This document shows, piece after piece, positions 8,690 through 16,152 of a stretch of DNA of 64,000 nt. The notes below the pieces were generated by a model, which was not told the DNA's origin, did no database searches, and saw only the letters and a list, made by a program, of their open reading frames with translations. The position numbers were made by a program, and so were the translations under genes. This DNA is from Flavobacterium resistens. Its GTDB lineage: Bacteria > Bacteroidota > Bacteroidia > Flavobacteriales > Flavobacteriaceae. The stretch's first letter is position 1. Each line of letters opens with the position of its first letter. The stretch is from assembly GCF_900182645.1 (NCBI RefSeq), contig NZ_FXTA01000006.1:186001-250000 (forward strand). Reading direction: 5' to 3'.

Positions 8690-10060
8690 ATGAAAAAAAT
8701 TGCACTTTGTTCCATTCTATTTCTTTCCATCCTCTTTTTATCATTTAAAAAAGATCCATCTACTGTGAAGCAAACAGAAGTTGTGGTAAAAGCACCTTTT
8801 GAAATGCCAGCGATCAAAATTCCCGATTTCAGCAAATGCAAGGAATTTTCGATTATTGATTTTGGCGCAGTAAAAGGAGATAAAGAAAAAACATCAGAGG
8901 CAATTTCAAAAGCGATTTCAAAAGCTAATAAAGCTGGTGGAGGAATTGTCGTAATTCCGGAAGGCGAATGGCTGACAAAGAAAATTCATTTTAAAAGCAA
9001 TGTAAATCTGCATTTGAATAAAGGTGCAGTTTTACTTTTTTCTGAAGATCCAAAAGATTATTTGCCTGCAGTTCGTTCTACTTGGGAAGGTTATGAATGC
9101 TATAATTATTCACCATTGATTTATGCGTATCAATGTAAAAATATTGCCATTACAGGCGAAGGTGAATTAAAAGCTAAAATGGACGTCTGGACAAAATGGT
9201 TCGCACGCCCAAAAGCGCATATGGAAAGCTTGAAAAGATTATACTATTTGGCTTCTTATAAAAAACCTGTGGAAGAAAGACAAATGGTAAATGATACGGC
9301 AAATTTGCGTCCGCATTTTATTCAGTTCAATCGTTGCCAAAATGTTTTAATGGATGGCGTTAAGATAACGAATAGTCCATTTTGGACAATTCATCCGTTT
9401 TTATCAAAAGATGTCGTAATCAGAAACCTTCAGGTGTATGCGCATGGACATAATAATGATGGTGTTGATCCGGAAATGTCTCAAAATGTATTGATCGAAA
9501 ATTGTGTTTTTGACCAAGGAGATGATGCGATTGCAATTAAATCGGGATGTGGTATCGATGCTTGGAATCTAAATACGCCTTCAAAAAATATCGTAATGCG
9601 CAATTGTACAGTCAAAAATGGTCATCAATTAGTGGCTATTGGAAGTGAACTTTCGGGCGGAATAGAAAATGTTTTTATTGATAACTGTACCGTTGTTGAC
9701 GGCGCAAAACTAAATCATCTTTTGTACATTAAAACAAATGAAAGAAGAGGTGGTTTTGTAAACAATATTTATATGACCAACATTACATCGGGTAAAATTG
9801 ATGCAGGAATTCTCGGTATAGAAACTGATGTTTTGTACCAATGGCGTGATTTGGTTCCAACAATTGAACGACGCCTTACGCCAATAAAAAATGTACATTT
9901 AGAAAATATAAAAGCGACAAATGTGAAGTTTATTTCGAGAATTCAAGCTCAGAAAGAACTTCCGGTTGAAAATATTTTCCTGACGAATGTGAGTGCTGAT
10001 AATGTTCAGGGAGAGAAAGCAATTCACGAAAATGTAGTGAATTTTGTCAGTAAAAATTAA
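8690..10060 (+). CDS. Glycoside hydrolase family 28 (polygalacturonase / rhamnogalacturonan hydrolase-like)
   Basis: 456 aa with an N-terminal hydrophobic export signal (about residues 3-18). The rest is a right-handed beta-helix with the GH28 active-site series: 'NNDGVD' (Asp257), 'GDDAIAIKSG' (Asp278, Asp279), 'NGHQLVAIGSE' (His312), and 'YIKTNERRGG' in place of the usual RIK. The canonical GHG is GHQ here. GH28 enzymes cleave galacturonic acid linkages in homogalacturonan or rhamnogalacturonan. Its location inside the rhamnose/lactate block suggests a substrate that releases rhamnose, such as rhamnogalacturonan I, but this is inference. It probably acts in the periplasm or at the cell surface. 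Confidence 0.88.
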   Translation: MKKIALCSILFLSILFLSFKKDPSTVKQTEVVVKAPFEMPAIKIPDFSKCKEFSIIDFGAVKGDKEKTSEAISKAISKANKAGGGIVVIPEGEWLTKKIHFKSNVNLHLNKGAVLLFSEDPKDYLPAVRSTWEGYECYNYSPLIYAYQCKNIAITGEGELKAKMDVWTKWFARPKAHMESLKRLYYLASYKKPVEERQMVNDTANLRPHFIQFNRCQNVLMDGVKITNSPFWTIHPFLSKDVVIRNLQVYAHGHNNDGVDPEMSQNVLIENCVFDQGDDAIAIKSGCGIDAWNLNTPSKNIVMRNCTVKNGHQLVAIGSELSGGIENVFIDNCTVVDGAKLNHLLYIKTNERRGGFVNNIYMTNITSGKIDAGILGIETDVLYQWRDLVPTIERRLTPIKNVHLENIKATNVKFISRIQAQKELPVENIFLTNVSADNVQGEKAIHENVVNFVSKN

Positions 10061-10099
10061 ATAGTTAAACCAATCTCGTTATAATAAACTTTTTAAAAG

Positions 10100-11503
10100 A
10101 TGTCTTCAAAAAAAACAATAGAACATAGTGAAGCCGCCGCACGTTTTAATAAAGATGTTAAACGAGTGGACTGGCATGACGAAACGCTTTGGTTTGTGCG
10201 TGAAAAACGTGATAAATCGGCGCATCAGATTCCGGATTGGGAATTACTGCGTGAAACAGCTTCTAAAATTAAGAATAATGTCCTTTCTAATATTCACGAT
10301 TATTTAATTGAATTTGAAGCAAATGCACAGAAAAACGGAATAAAAGTACATTGGGCAGCCGATGCAAAGGAACATAACGAAATTGTGCATTCTATTTTGG
10401 TAAAACACGATGTAAAGCAAATGGTGAAATCAAAATCAATGCTTACAGAAGAATGCCATTTAAATGAATATTTAGCCGAAAATGGCGTCGAAGTTATCGA
10501 TTCTGATTTAGGAGAATACATTGTGCAGCTTCGTAAAGAACCGCCAAGTCATATTGTTTTGCCTGCAATTCACCTTAAAAAAGAAGATGTAAGCGAAACT
10601 TTTCATGAACATTTAGGTACAGAAAAAGGAAATTTTGATCCTCAATATTTAACCGAATCGGCGCGACAACAGCTTCGTGATACGTTTTTAACCCGAAAAG
10701 CAGCTTTAACCGGAGTTAATTTCGCGATAGCAGAAACGGGAGAAATTGTGGTTTGTACAAATGAAGGAAATGCTGATATGGGCGCGCATTTAGCCGATGT
10801 TCACATTGCCTGCATGGGATTTGAAAAATTGATTCCGAAAAGAGAACATTTAGGCGTTTTCTTGAGATTATTAGCAAGAAGTGCCACAGGACAACCGATT
10901 ACCACTTTTTCAAGTCATTTTAAAAAGCCAAGAGACGGGAAAGAAATTCATATTGTAATTGTTGATAACGGTCGAAGCACGCAATTGGGAAGAGAAGATT
11001 TTAGAAATTCGTTGAAATGTATTCGTTGCGGTGCTTGTATGAATACATGTCCGGTTTACAGACGAAGTGGTGGACATAGTTATCACAATGCAGTTGCAGG
11101 GCCAATTGGTTCTATTTTGGCACCTAATCTTGACATGAGTAAAAATGCTGATTTGCCTTTTGCTAGTACACTTTGCGGTTCTTGTACCAATGTTTGTCCG
11201 GTAAAAATTGATATTCATGATCAGCTTTATAAATGGCGTCAGGTTTTGGTGAAAGAAGGGCATACGCCAACTTCAAAAACGATTGCAATGAAAACAATGG
11301 CAACGGTATTGGCGAATCCTACGGTTTTTAATATCGCAGGAAAATCAGGCCGATTTGTAATGAAAAATGCTCCAGGTTTAGTCAACAATAAAATGAACAA
11401 ATGGTACGATCAGCGCGAAATGCCTGCAGTTCCGGAAGAATCATTTAGAGATTGGTACAAGAAAAATTCAAGAGAAGCAAAAGAGAAAAACAATGAGCAG
11501 TAA
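10100..11503 (+). CDS. lutB: L-lactate utilisation iron-sulfur protein LutB (LldF)
   Basis: 467 aa. The N-terminal two thirds form the LUD domain; near residues 309-370 are two ferredoxin-like 4Fe-4S motifs, 'CIRCGACMNTCPVYR' and 'CGSCTNVCPVKI'. The C-terminal tail is the family's short helical extension. It transfers electrons from lactate oxidation in the LutABC complex. Its 3' end overlaps lutC by 11 bases, so the pair is translationally coupled. Confidence 0.94.
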   Translation: MSSKKTIEHSEAAARFNKDVKRVDWHDETLWFVREKRDKSAHQIPDWELLRETASKIKNNVLSNIHDYLIEFEANAQKNGIKVHWAADAKEHNEIVHSILVKHDVKQMVKSKSMLTEECHLNEYLAENGVEVIDSDLGEYIVQLRKEPPSHIVLPAIHLKKEDVSETFHEHLGTEKGNFDPQYLTESARQQLRDTFLTRKAALTGVNFAIAETGEIVVCTNEGNADMGAHLADVHIACMGFEKLIPKREHLGVFLRLLARSATGQPITTFSSHFKKPRDGKEIHIVIVDNGRSTQLGREDFRNSLKCIRCGACMNTCPVYRRSGGHSYHNAVAGPIGSILAPNLDMSKNADLPFASTLCGSCTNVCPVKIDIHDQLYKWRQVLVKEGHTPTSKTIAMKTMATVLANPTVFNIAGKSGRFVMKNAPGLVNNKMNKWYDQREMPAVPEESFRDWYKKNSREAKEKNNEQ

Positions 11504-12080
11504 AGCCGATATATTAAATAAAATAAAACAGAATCAACCCGATTCTGTAACCGCTTTGCCAGACTTAAAAGTTTTAGGTTCTGAACAATTTGATGTTTTA
11601 GAAACCTATAAAACGGTGCTAAAAAACATTGGCGGAAATGCTGTTGAAGTTTCTAATTATGATGAAGTGATTTCGTATATCAAAGAGCATTATAATATCG
11701 AAAAACGCATTGTGACAACACTTCCTGAGCTTTCAGAAATTGCATCTTTAGACTGGACAAATGACGATCCGCATTCGCTTAAAAACGTTGAATTAACAGT
11801 TATGAAAGCACATTTTGGTGTTGCTGAAAACAGTGCACTTTGGGTAACGGATGATATTTTAGGACAACGTGTTTCGCCTTTTATAGCGCAATATTTGGCC
11901 ATTATAGTAAACAAAGAAAATATATATCCAACAATGCATCAGGCGTATGAAAAAATAGGAAATCAGGAATATGGTTTCGGAACTTTCATCGCCGGACCTT
12001 CAAAAACGGCTGATATTGAACAGTCTTTGGTTTTAGGGGCACATGGTGCGAGAGGTTTGATTGTTTTTTTATTGGGGTAG
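11493..12080 (+). CDS. lutC: L-lactate utilisation protein LutC (LldG)
   Basis: 195 aa LUD-domain protein with 'ENSALWVTD' and the C-terminal glycine-rich 'LVLGAHGARGLIVFLLG' typical of LutC. It is the third part of the lactate-oxidising complex. It is the last gene of the rhamnose block and is followed at once by a strong terminator. Confidence 0.92.
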   Translation: MSSKADILNKIKQNQPDSVTALPDLKVLGSEQFDVLETYKTVLKNIGGNAVEVSNYDEVISYIKEHYNIEKRIVTTLPELSEIASLDWTNDDPHSLKNVELTVMKAHFGVAENSALWVTDDILGQRVSPFIAQYLAIIVNKENIYPTMHQAYEKIGNQEYGFGTFIAGPSKTADIEQSLVLGAHGARGLIVFLLG

Positions 12081-12112
12081 GATTTTATTACTTTGAAAGT
12101 GGTTTAAAATAT

Positions 12113-12155
12113 AAACTGCGCAGGTGTCTTTTTGACTTTGCGCAGTTTTTTGTTT
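12113..12155 (+). terminator. Rho-independent terminator of the rhamnose/lut operon
   Basis: AAACTGCGCA (12113-12122) pairs with TGCGCAGTTT (12139-12148), followed by a T-run. Confidence 0.8.
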
Positions 12156-12184
12156 TGTGAAATTTATTTAAAACTAATATAATT

Positions 12185-12192
12185 TATATTTG
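12185..12192 (+). promoter_or_regulatory. Bacteroidota -7 promoter element
   Basis: TATATTTG matches TAnnTTTG exactly. It ends ten bases before the first ATG of the following small membrane protein, implying a very short leader, and rules out the TTG at 12190 as the start. A well-spaced -33 TTG was not found. Confidence 0.5.
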
Positions 12193-12225
12193 AATAGATT
12201 TATGTGCGTTTGTTTAAAAAATGAT

Positions 12226-12723
12226 ATGACAAAACTAATTATTCGTTTTTTTCTAATATTGACAGCAAGTGTCGTTTTATTTAAGTTTAATTATTTTGAT
12301 AATTATGACTTAATAATTGAGTTTTTGTTAATCATTGGTTTAATTTTAAACTACAGAAAAAATGAAAATACTGCTGAAGCTATTTCTAATTATTTTTATT
12401 GGCCGATAATGATGTTTGTAATTTTTTTGCATGCTAAGATTAGTCTTTTCAGTTTTATTGATGCTTTTATAATTCTTTTGTGCCTTAAAACGCTTGTTTT
12501 ATTTTTGAATTATTTTAAATATAAAAAAATCAGTGTGACGAGTTCATATTTGAGTAAGTTTTGGATTTTTATATTTTATATGTATCTGACTGAAATTATA
12601 TTAAACAGTACTCATGGTTTTAAAAGTTTATTCTATTTTATTGGTTTGATTTCATGTTTTGAAACTTTTTTGATTATTATAAAAAATAAAGAATGGAAAT
12701 TAAATTGCATTAGTATCTGGTAA
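12226..12723 (+). CDS. Small multi-pass membrane protein of unknown function
   Basis: 165 aa from the ATG at 12226; an in-frame ATG at 12202 would add eight residues. The protein is almost entirely hydrophobic, with about five to six predicted membrane segments (for example 'LIIRFFLILTASVVLFKF', 'IIEFLLIIGLILNY', 'LFYFIGLISCFETFLIIIK'). No family was recognised. The DNA is more AT-rich than the flanking operons, which suggests acquired DNA. It stands alone between the lut terminator and the efflux-pump gene on the opposite strand. Confidence 0.6.
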   Translation: MTKLIIRFFLILTASVVLFKFNYFDNYDLIIEFLLIIGLILNYRKNENTAEAISNYFYWPIMMFVIFLHAKISLFSFIDAFIILLCLKTLVLFLNYFKYKKISVTSSYLSKFWIFIFYMYLTEIILNSTHGFKSLFYFIGLISCFETFLIIIKNKEWKLNCISIW

Positions 12724-12801
12724 TTTGATTATAAAATTAATTTACTTACTCAAGTTCCAGCTTTGGCAAATGCTTCAGACTTTGTGCTATCAATCTAAAA
12801 A

Positions 12802-12830
12802 ACAAAAAGCCATTTCCTTAAGAAATGACT
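12802..12830 (-). terminator. Terminator overlapping the 3' end of the efflux pump gene
   Basis: Read on the minus strand, GTCATTTC and GAAATGGC form a stem around the stop codon and run into TTTTTGTTTTTT. Confidence 0.6.
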
Positions 12831-14032
12831 TTTGCTTCGACTAAGCTTTTTGCTCTGTATTTATTGAAAGTTATAAAAATAATAGTTACAATTACAAGGA
12901 GTGCAAAATCGGCAACGCCTAATAATAATTGCGTTTTTACTTTAAATAAATTAGCAAACCCGTAGCTGAATATTGAACTGATCATATACATAACACCACC
13001 TGTAAGTCCGCTTGCGATTCCGGCATTTTTGGAGAAACGGCTTAAACAATATCCATAAATTATATTGAAAATAAAGCCGCCAGCAATATGAATTCCGATG
13101 ATAAAACCAATTAAAGTATAAAGGCTGCTTCCGAAAGAAGAGGTAAAAATCATCAGTAAAACTAAAGTAATCTGAACGGCAAATGCAATACTTACTTTTT
13201 GTGCCAAAGGTTTTTTAATCATCGATTTTGCAATAATACCGCCCGTCATTAATGAAAAACCAGAAAGCAAAGAACTGTATCCTGTCGTAATTGCAGAATA
13301 ACCCAAAACACGTTCAATAATAAACGGACTAGATAAACTGTAAACGACAACCATTCCAAACGAAATTCCGATAATAACCAAACCTAAAGTAAAATCAGCC
13401 GTTTGAAGCATTCCTTTGTAAGTCTGAGCAATCAATTTTAATTTAAATGGATGATAATGTTTTAATGATTCTCCACTGTAAATAAGTTCCAAAATCAGAA
13501 AAACCAAGGATAATCCGCCAAGAAAATAAAAGTTAGATCTCCATCCAAAACTGTTTTGCAGATAACCGCCTAAAAACGGTGCCATAATAGGAGCACAGGC
13601 CCAAATGATGGAAAACATACTGATGTAGCTTTTCAGTTTTTCGCCTGTAAATAAGTCAACAAAGTAAGCGCGTTTTCCTACTACGATAAGTGCGATTGTA
13701 ATGCCCTGAATAATTCGCATAGCATATATAACGTAGATATTCGGAACTAATGCGATTACAAAACTCGTAATTGAAAATAAAGCAAGTGAGGCCAAACTGA
13801 TTTTATATCGCCCGAAACTATCCAAAATACTTCCTATAAAAAATTGACTTATACCAACACTAAACATAAATAAAACCAGCGAAAGCTGTACTGCCGAAGC
13901 CGAAACATGTAAATCATTTGCCATTGCCGGCAAAGAAGGTAAATAAATATCTGTAGCAAAGCCAGATAGCGGAATCAATGCCAAGGCTAGTATAGTACTA
14001 AATCCCTTGTGATTTTCTTGTAAAATTCTCAT
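12818..14032 (-). CDS. Bcr/CflA-type multidrug efflux MFS transporter
   Basis: 404 aa with about 12 membrane segments. The N-terminus 'FSTILALALIPLSGFATDIYLPSLPAMANDL' and the loop 'GSILDSFGRYKISL' (MFS motif A) are typical of the Bcr/CflA drug-exporter group. It probably pumps small toxic compounds out with proton influx. The gene lies downstream of a tetR gene on the same strand. A copy of the TetR operator stands 57 bases before its start, so it is very likely repressed by that protein. Substrate unknown. Confidence 0.88.
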   Translation of the reverse strand: MRILQENHKGFSTILALALIPLSGFATDIYLPSLPAMANDLHVSASAVQLSLVLFMFSVGISQFFIGSILDSFGRYKISLASLALFSITSFVIALVPNIYVIYAMRIIQGITIALIVVGKRAYFVDLFTGEKLKSYISMFSIIWACAPIMAPFLGGYLQNSFGWRSNFYFLGGLSLVFLILELIYSGESLKHYHPFKLKLIAQTYKGMLQTADFTLGLVIIGISFGMVVVYSLSSPFIIERVLGYSAITTGYSSLLSGFSLMTGGIIAKSMIKKPLAQKVSIAFAVQITLVLLMIFTSSFGSSLYTLIGFIIGIHIAGGFIFNIIYGYCLSRFSKNAGIASGLTGGVMYMISSIFSYGFANLFKVKTQLLLGVADFALLVIVTIIFITFNKYRAKSLVEAKVIS

Positions 14033-14088
14033 TTTGTTATTTTTTAATTGTTTTTGTTGTGTTTCAATTGAAACTTATTTAATTTAAA

Positions 14089-14106
14089 TTAGACCGAACG
14101 GTCTAA
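14089..14106. promoter_or_regulatory. TetR operator in front of the efflux pump gene
   Basis: TTAGACCG-AA-CGGTCTAA is a perfect inverted repeat with 8-bp arms, identical in its core to the site at 14725-14760 before the tetR gene. Confidence 0.85.
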
Positions 14107-14126
14107 AAAATAGTAAAAAAAATATG

Positions 14127-14726
14127 TTATCGAACATATCTTTTAAATTCATCCTTTATGCTTTCTAAAACGATTAGCATTTGCGTATGATCACCACTTA
14201 TTTTTTCGCATAAAATGGCACCTTCAATCATGGCAAAAGTTTTAATGCTAAACTGTTGCGGATTAATTTCTGCCTGTAATTCATTATTATTTATTCCATC
14301 TTCAATTATGGTGTAAAATCTTTTTTGAGCTGACTGAATTGCTTTTTTTACATATTCTTTCACCGTTGGATTCGTATCATCTGCATCAACTCCGAAGTTT
14401 AAAATTGGACAACCGTCAACCATTGTTTCGTCATTTCCGTATACATCCAATAAATTGAAAAGTTTTTCCTGCGCCGTTTTTCCTTTTGAAACTGCGGTAT
14501 CTAATTTGTTTGCCAATTGCGCTCTCAAATAAATAAATGATTCAATGCAAATTTCTTCCTTGCTTTCAAAGTTGCCATAAATACCGCCTTTTGCAAGTTT
14601 TGTAGCTTCCATAATATCAGTGATTGAAGTTCCCGCCATCCCTTTTTTATTGATAATTGGCGCCGATGCTTCTATGATAAATTGTCTGGTTCTTTCTGCT
14701 TTGCTCATGATATTCATTTTTGACAT
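14127..14726 (-). CDS. TetR/AcrR-family transcriptional repressor
   Basis: 199 aa. Residues about 10-55 hold the TetR helix-turn-helix ('ERTRQFIIEASAPIINKKG', 'SITDIMEATKLAKGGIYGNF'), followed by a helical ligand domain with 'DGCPILNFGVD', as seen in YxaF/QacR-like members. Possible starts are at 14726, 14717 and 14708; the last keeps the protein clear of the operator palindrome and is plausible. Identical palindromes lie before this gene and before the efflux pump, so it probably represses both and is released by the pump's substrate. Confidence 0.88.
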   Translation of the reverse strand: MSKMNIMSKAERTRQFIIEASAPIINKKGMAGTSITDIMEATKLAKGGIYGNFESKEEICIESFIYLRAQLANKLDTAVSKGKTAQEKLFNLLDVYGNDETMVDGCPILNFGVDADDTNPTVKEYVKKAIQSAQKRFYTIIEDGINNNELQAEINPQQFSIKTFAMIEGAILCEKISGDHTQMLIVLESIKDEFKRYVR

Positions 14727-14760
14727 TGCAAATTTAGACCGAACGGTCTAAATTTGCAAT
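14725..14760. promoter_or_regulatory. Extended TetR operator (17-bp perfect arms) at the tetR promoter
   Basis: A 36-base palindrome with two central bases, containing TTAGACCG-AA-CGGTCTAA and extended by ATTGCAAAT on both sides. It touches the upstream start of the tetR gene, fitting autoregulation. Confidence 0.88.
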
Positions 14761-14803
14761 AATTTTAACTTTTTATTTTAAAATGGAAGTATTTTTTTGA
14801 TTT

Positions 14804-14832
14804 TTGAAGTCTTGATTTTTAATTTATATTTG
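14804..14832 (+). promoter_or_regulatory. Bacteroidota-type promoter
   Basis: TTG (14804-14806), 18 bases, then TATATTTG (14825-14832): a good match to TTG-N17-23-TAnnTTTG. The next start codon is 41 bases downstream. Confidence 0.65.
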
Positions 14833-14873
14833 TTTGAAACGAATAATATAATAGAAAAAGCAACATTTAAAAA

Positions 14874-15176
14874 ATGAAAAATATAGTATTATTTCTAGCT
14901 ATTATCTTTTATTCTTGTAAATCAAAAAATTGTGCAAGCACTAATAATAAATTAGTGGCTGAGTTTGAAAAAAATATAAAAATAGTTCAAACTGCACATA
15001 ATAAAAAAGAATTGAGAGTTGTAGAATATAGAAAAGCTATTATTTATTTGTCAAATACAACAGGTATTATGACTCTAGCAGATTATACGGAACCCGTTGG
15101 ATACTTAAATGATGAAGATTATATAAGAGATATGAAATTATGGAAAAAATGGTTAAATGAAAATCGTTGTATGTAA
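14874..15176 (+). CDS. Small predicted lipoprotein, unknown function
   Basis: 100 aa. It starts with a lipoprotein signal ending 'IIFYSCKSKN' (lipobox Cys at about residue 15). The remaining 85 residues are charged and helical, with a tryptophan/lysine-rich end 'DMKLWKKWLNENRCM'. No family recognised. A well-formed promoter precedes it. AT-rich DNA and a flanking repeat at 15197 suggest a recently shuffled region. Confidence 0.65.
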   Translation: MKNIVLFLAIIFYSCKSKNCASTNNKLVAEFEKNIKIVQTAHNKKELRVVEYRKAIIYLSNTTGIMTLADYTEPVGYLNDEDYIRDMKLWKKWLNENRCM

Positions 15177-15196
15177 AGACATTTCTATTACTGTGC

Positions 15197-15290
15197 GAAG
15201 TCTCTCGATTTCGTAAGCACTCCAATAATCCGCAAGAAGAATCAAAAAAAAGTAATTACGGACAGAATATAGCAATGGATACGAAGTTGG
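15197..15290. repeat. Direct repeat copy A (MITE-like remnant)
   Basis: About 94 bases very similar to 15810-15904, sharing GAAGTCTC, CACTCCAATAATC, GCAAGAAGAATCAAAAAAA and CAGAATATAGCAA in the same order. This copy lacks most of the outer inverted arms seen in copy B. Confidence 0.75.
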
Positions 15291-15308
15291 GTAATTAAAT
15301 TAATCATT

Positions 15309-15743
15309 ATGAAACGAATATTATATGCTATGTTGATTGTCCTTTTTTCGATGTGCAACACTCCCATAATAGAATTTGATAATTCAAAAGATATAAATTT
15401 AGCTCCACAGGAAATACTTTTAAAAGATTTAAAGGCAACAGAAACTAAATATTCGGTGTTAATTTTTACTACGGGATTTGAAAGTGAGAATTTAATTGTA
15501 AATAATTACGATAGCTTAATTTATAAAGGATTAATGAAGACAAATAAAATACAACCTCTCGCTAAGTTGTTTAGAATTGAAAATACATGTAGTACTAAAA
15601 TAGAGGATTTAGACAATCACATTTCTTTTGAAATTAAAAAGTCCCTTATAAATAAATATAAATTTGTGTATGTTCGTAAAGATTATAATAAAAACAAAAG
15701 ATATGTTATAACTTATAGTAATAAATTAAAACGCATCTTATAG
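15309..15743 (+). CDS. Small predicted lipoprotein, unknown function
   Basis: 144 aa with a lipoprotein signal ending 'LIVLFSMCNTP' (Cys at about residue 17). The mature part is acidic then lysine-rich ('YKFVYVRKDYNKNKRYVITYSNKLKR'). No family recognised. It is bracketed by two copies of the same 95-base repeat, so the gene and its surroundings may have been duplicated or inserted as a unit. Confidence 0.6.
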   Translation: MKRILYAMLIVLFSMCNTPIIEFDNSKDINLAPQEILLKDLKATETKYSVLIFTTGFESENLIVNNYDSLIYKGLMKTNKIQPLAKLFRIENTCSTKIEDLDNHISFEIKKSLINKYKFVYVRKDYNKNKRYVITYSNKLKRIL

Positions 15744-15766
15744 ACTTATTTGCCTAGTGAGACTGA

Positions 15767-15947
15767 TCGTTAGCGCAGATTTGCAATTTGTGCCCAGCTA
15801 TTGCTGTAGGAAGTCTCCCGACTTCGTACCCACTCCAATAATCTGCAAGAAGAATCAAAAAAAGTAATTTAGGATCAGAATATAGCAACTAGTACGAGGT
15901 CAGGAGACTTCGCACAGCTCTTTAAAACTAAAAATCTGCGCTAACGA
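15767..15947. repeat. Nested inverted repeat (MITE-like element), copy B
   Basis: Outer arms TCGTTAGCGCAGATTT and AAATCTGCGCTAACGA (perfect, 16 bp) enclose inner arms GTCTCCCGACTTCGTAC and GTACGAGGTCAGGAGAC (two mismatches). The interior matches the repeat at 15197-15290. About 181 bases with no coding potential, it fills most of the gap before the HTCS gene. The rest of 15948-16152 holds only AT-rich sequence. Confidence 0.8.
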
Positions 15948-16152
15948 TTGAGGTCAGATTACTTTATAAAATGGGATTAACAAATGATGTAAAAACATTT
16001 TATAAGCAAACCTTTATTAAAACTAAAAACGTAAGATTTACTCTTACACATCAGACATAAAATCAAAATTTTATGAATTGATTTTTGCAAAATACCTATA
16101 AATAAGCTTATAATTGTGCTTTCTACACAAATTCACAAAAAAGCATACTATT

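Noticed and set aside
12190..12225. TTG or ATG 12202 as the start of the small membrane protein
   Set aside because: The TTG is inside a -7 promoter element, and ATG 12202 leaves almost no leader; ATG 12226 begins the hydrophobic protein directly.
12745..12800. Possible remnant of a gene's 3' end between the small membrane protein and the efflux pump
   Set aside because: Only about 14 codons read sensibly on the minus strand before a stop; too short to assign.
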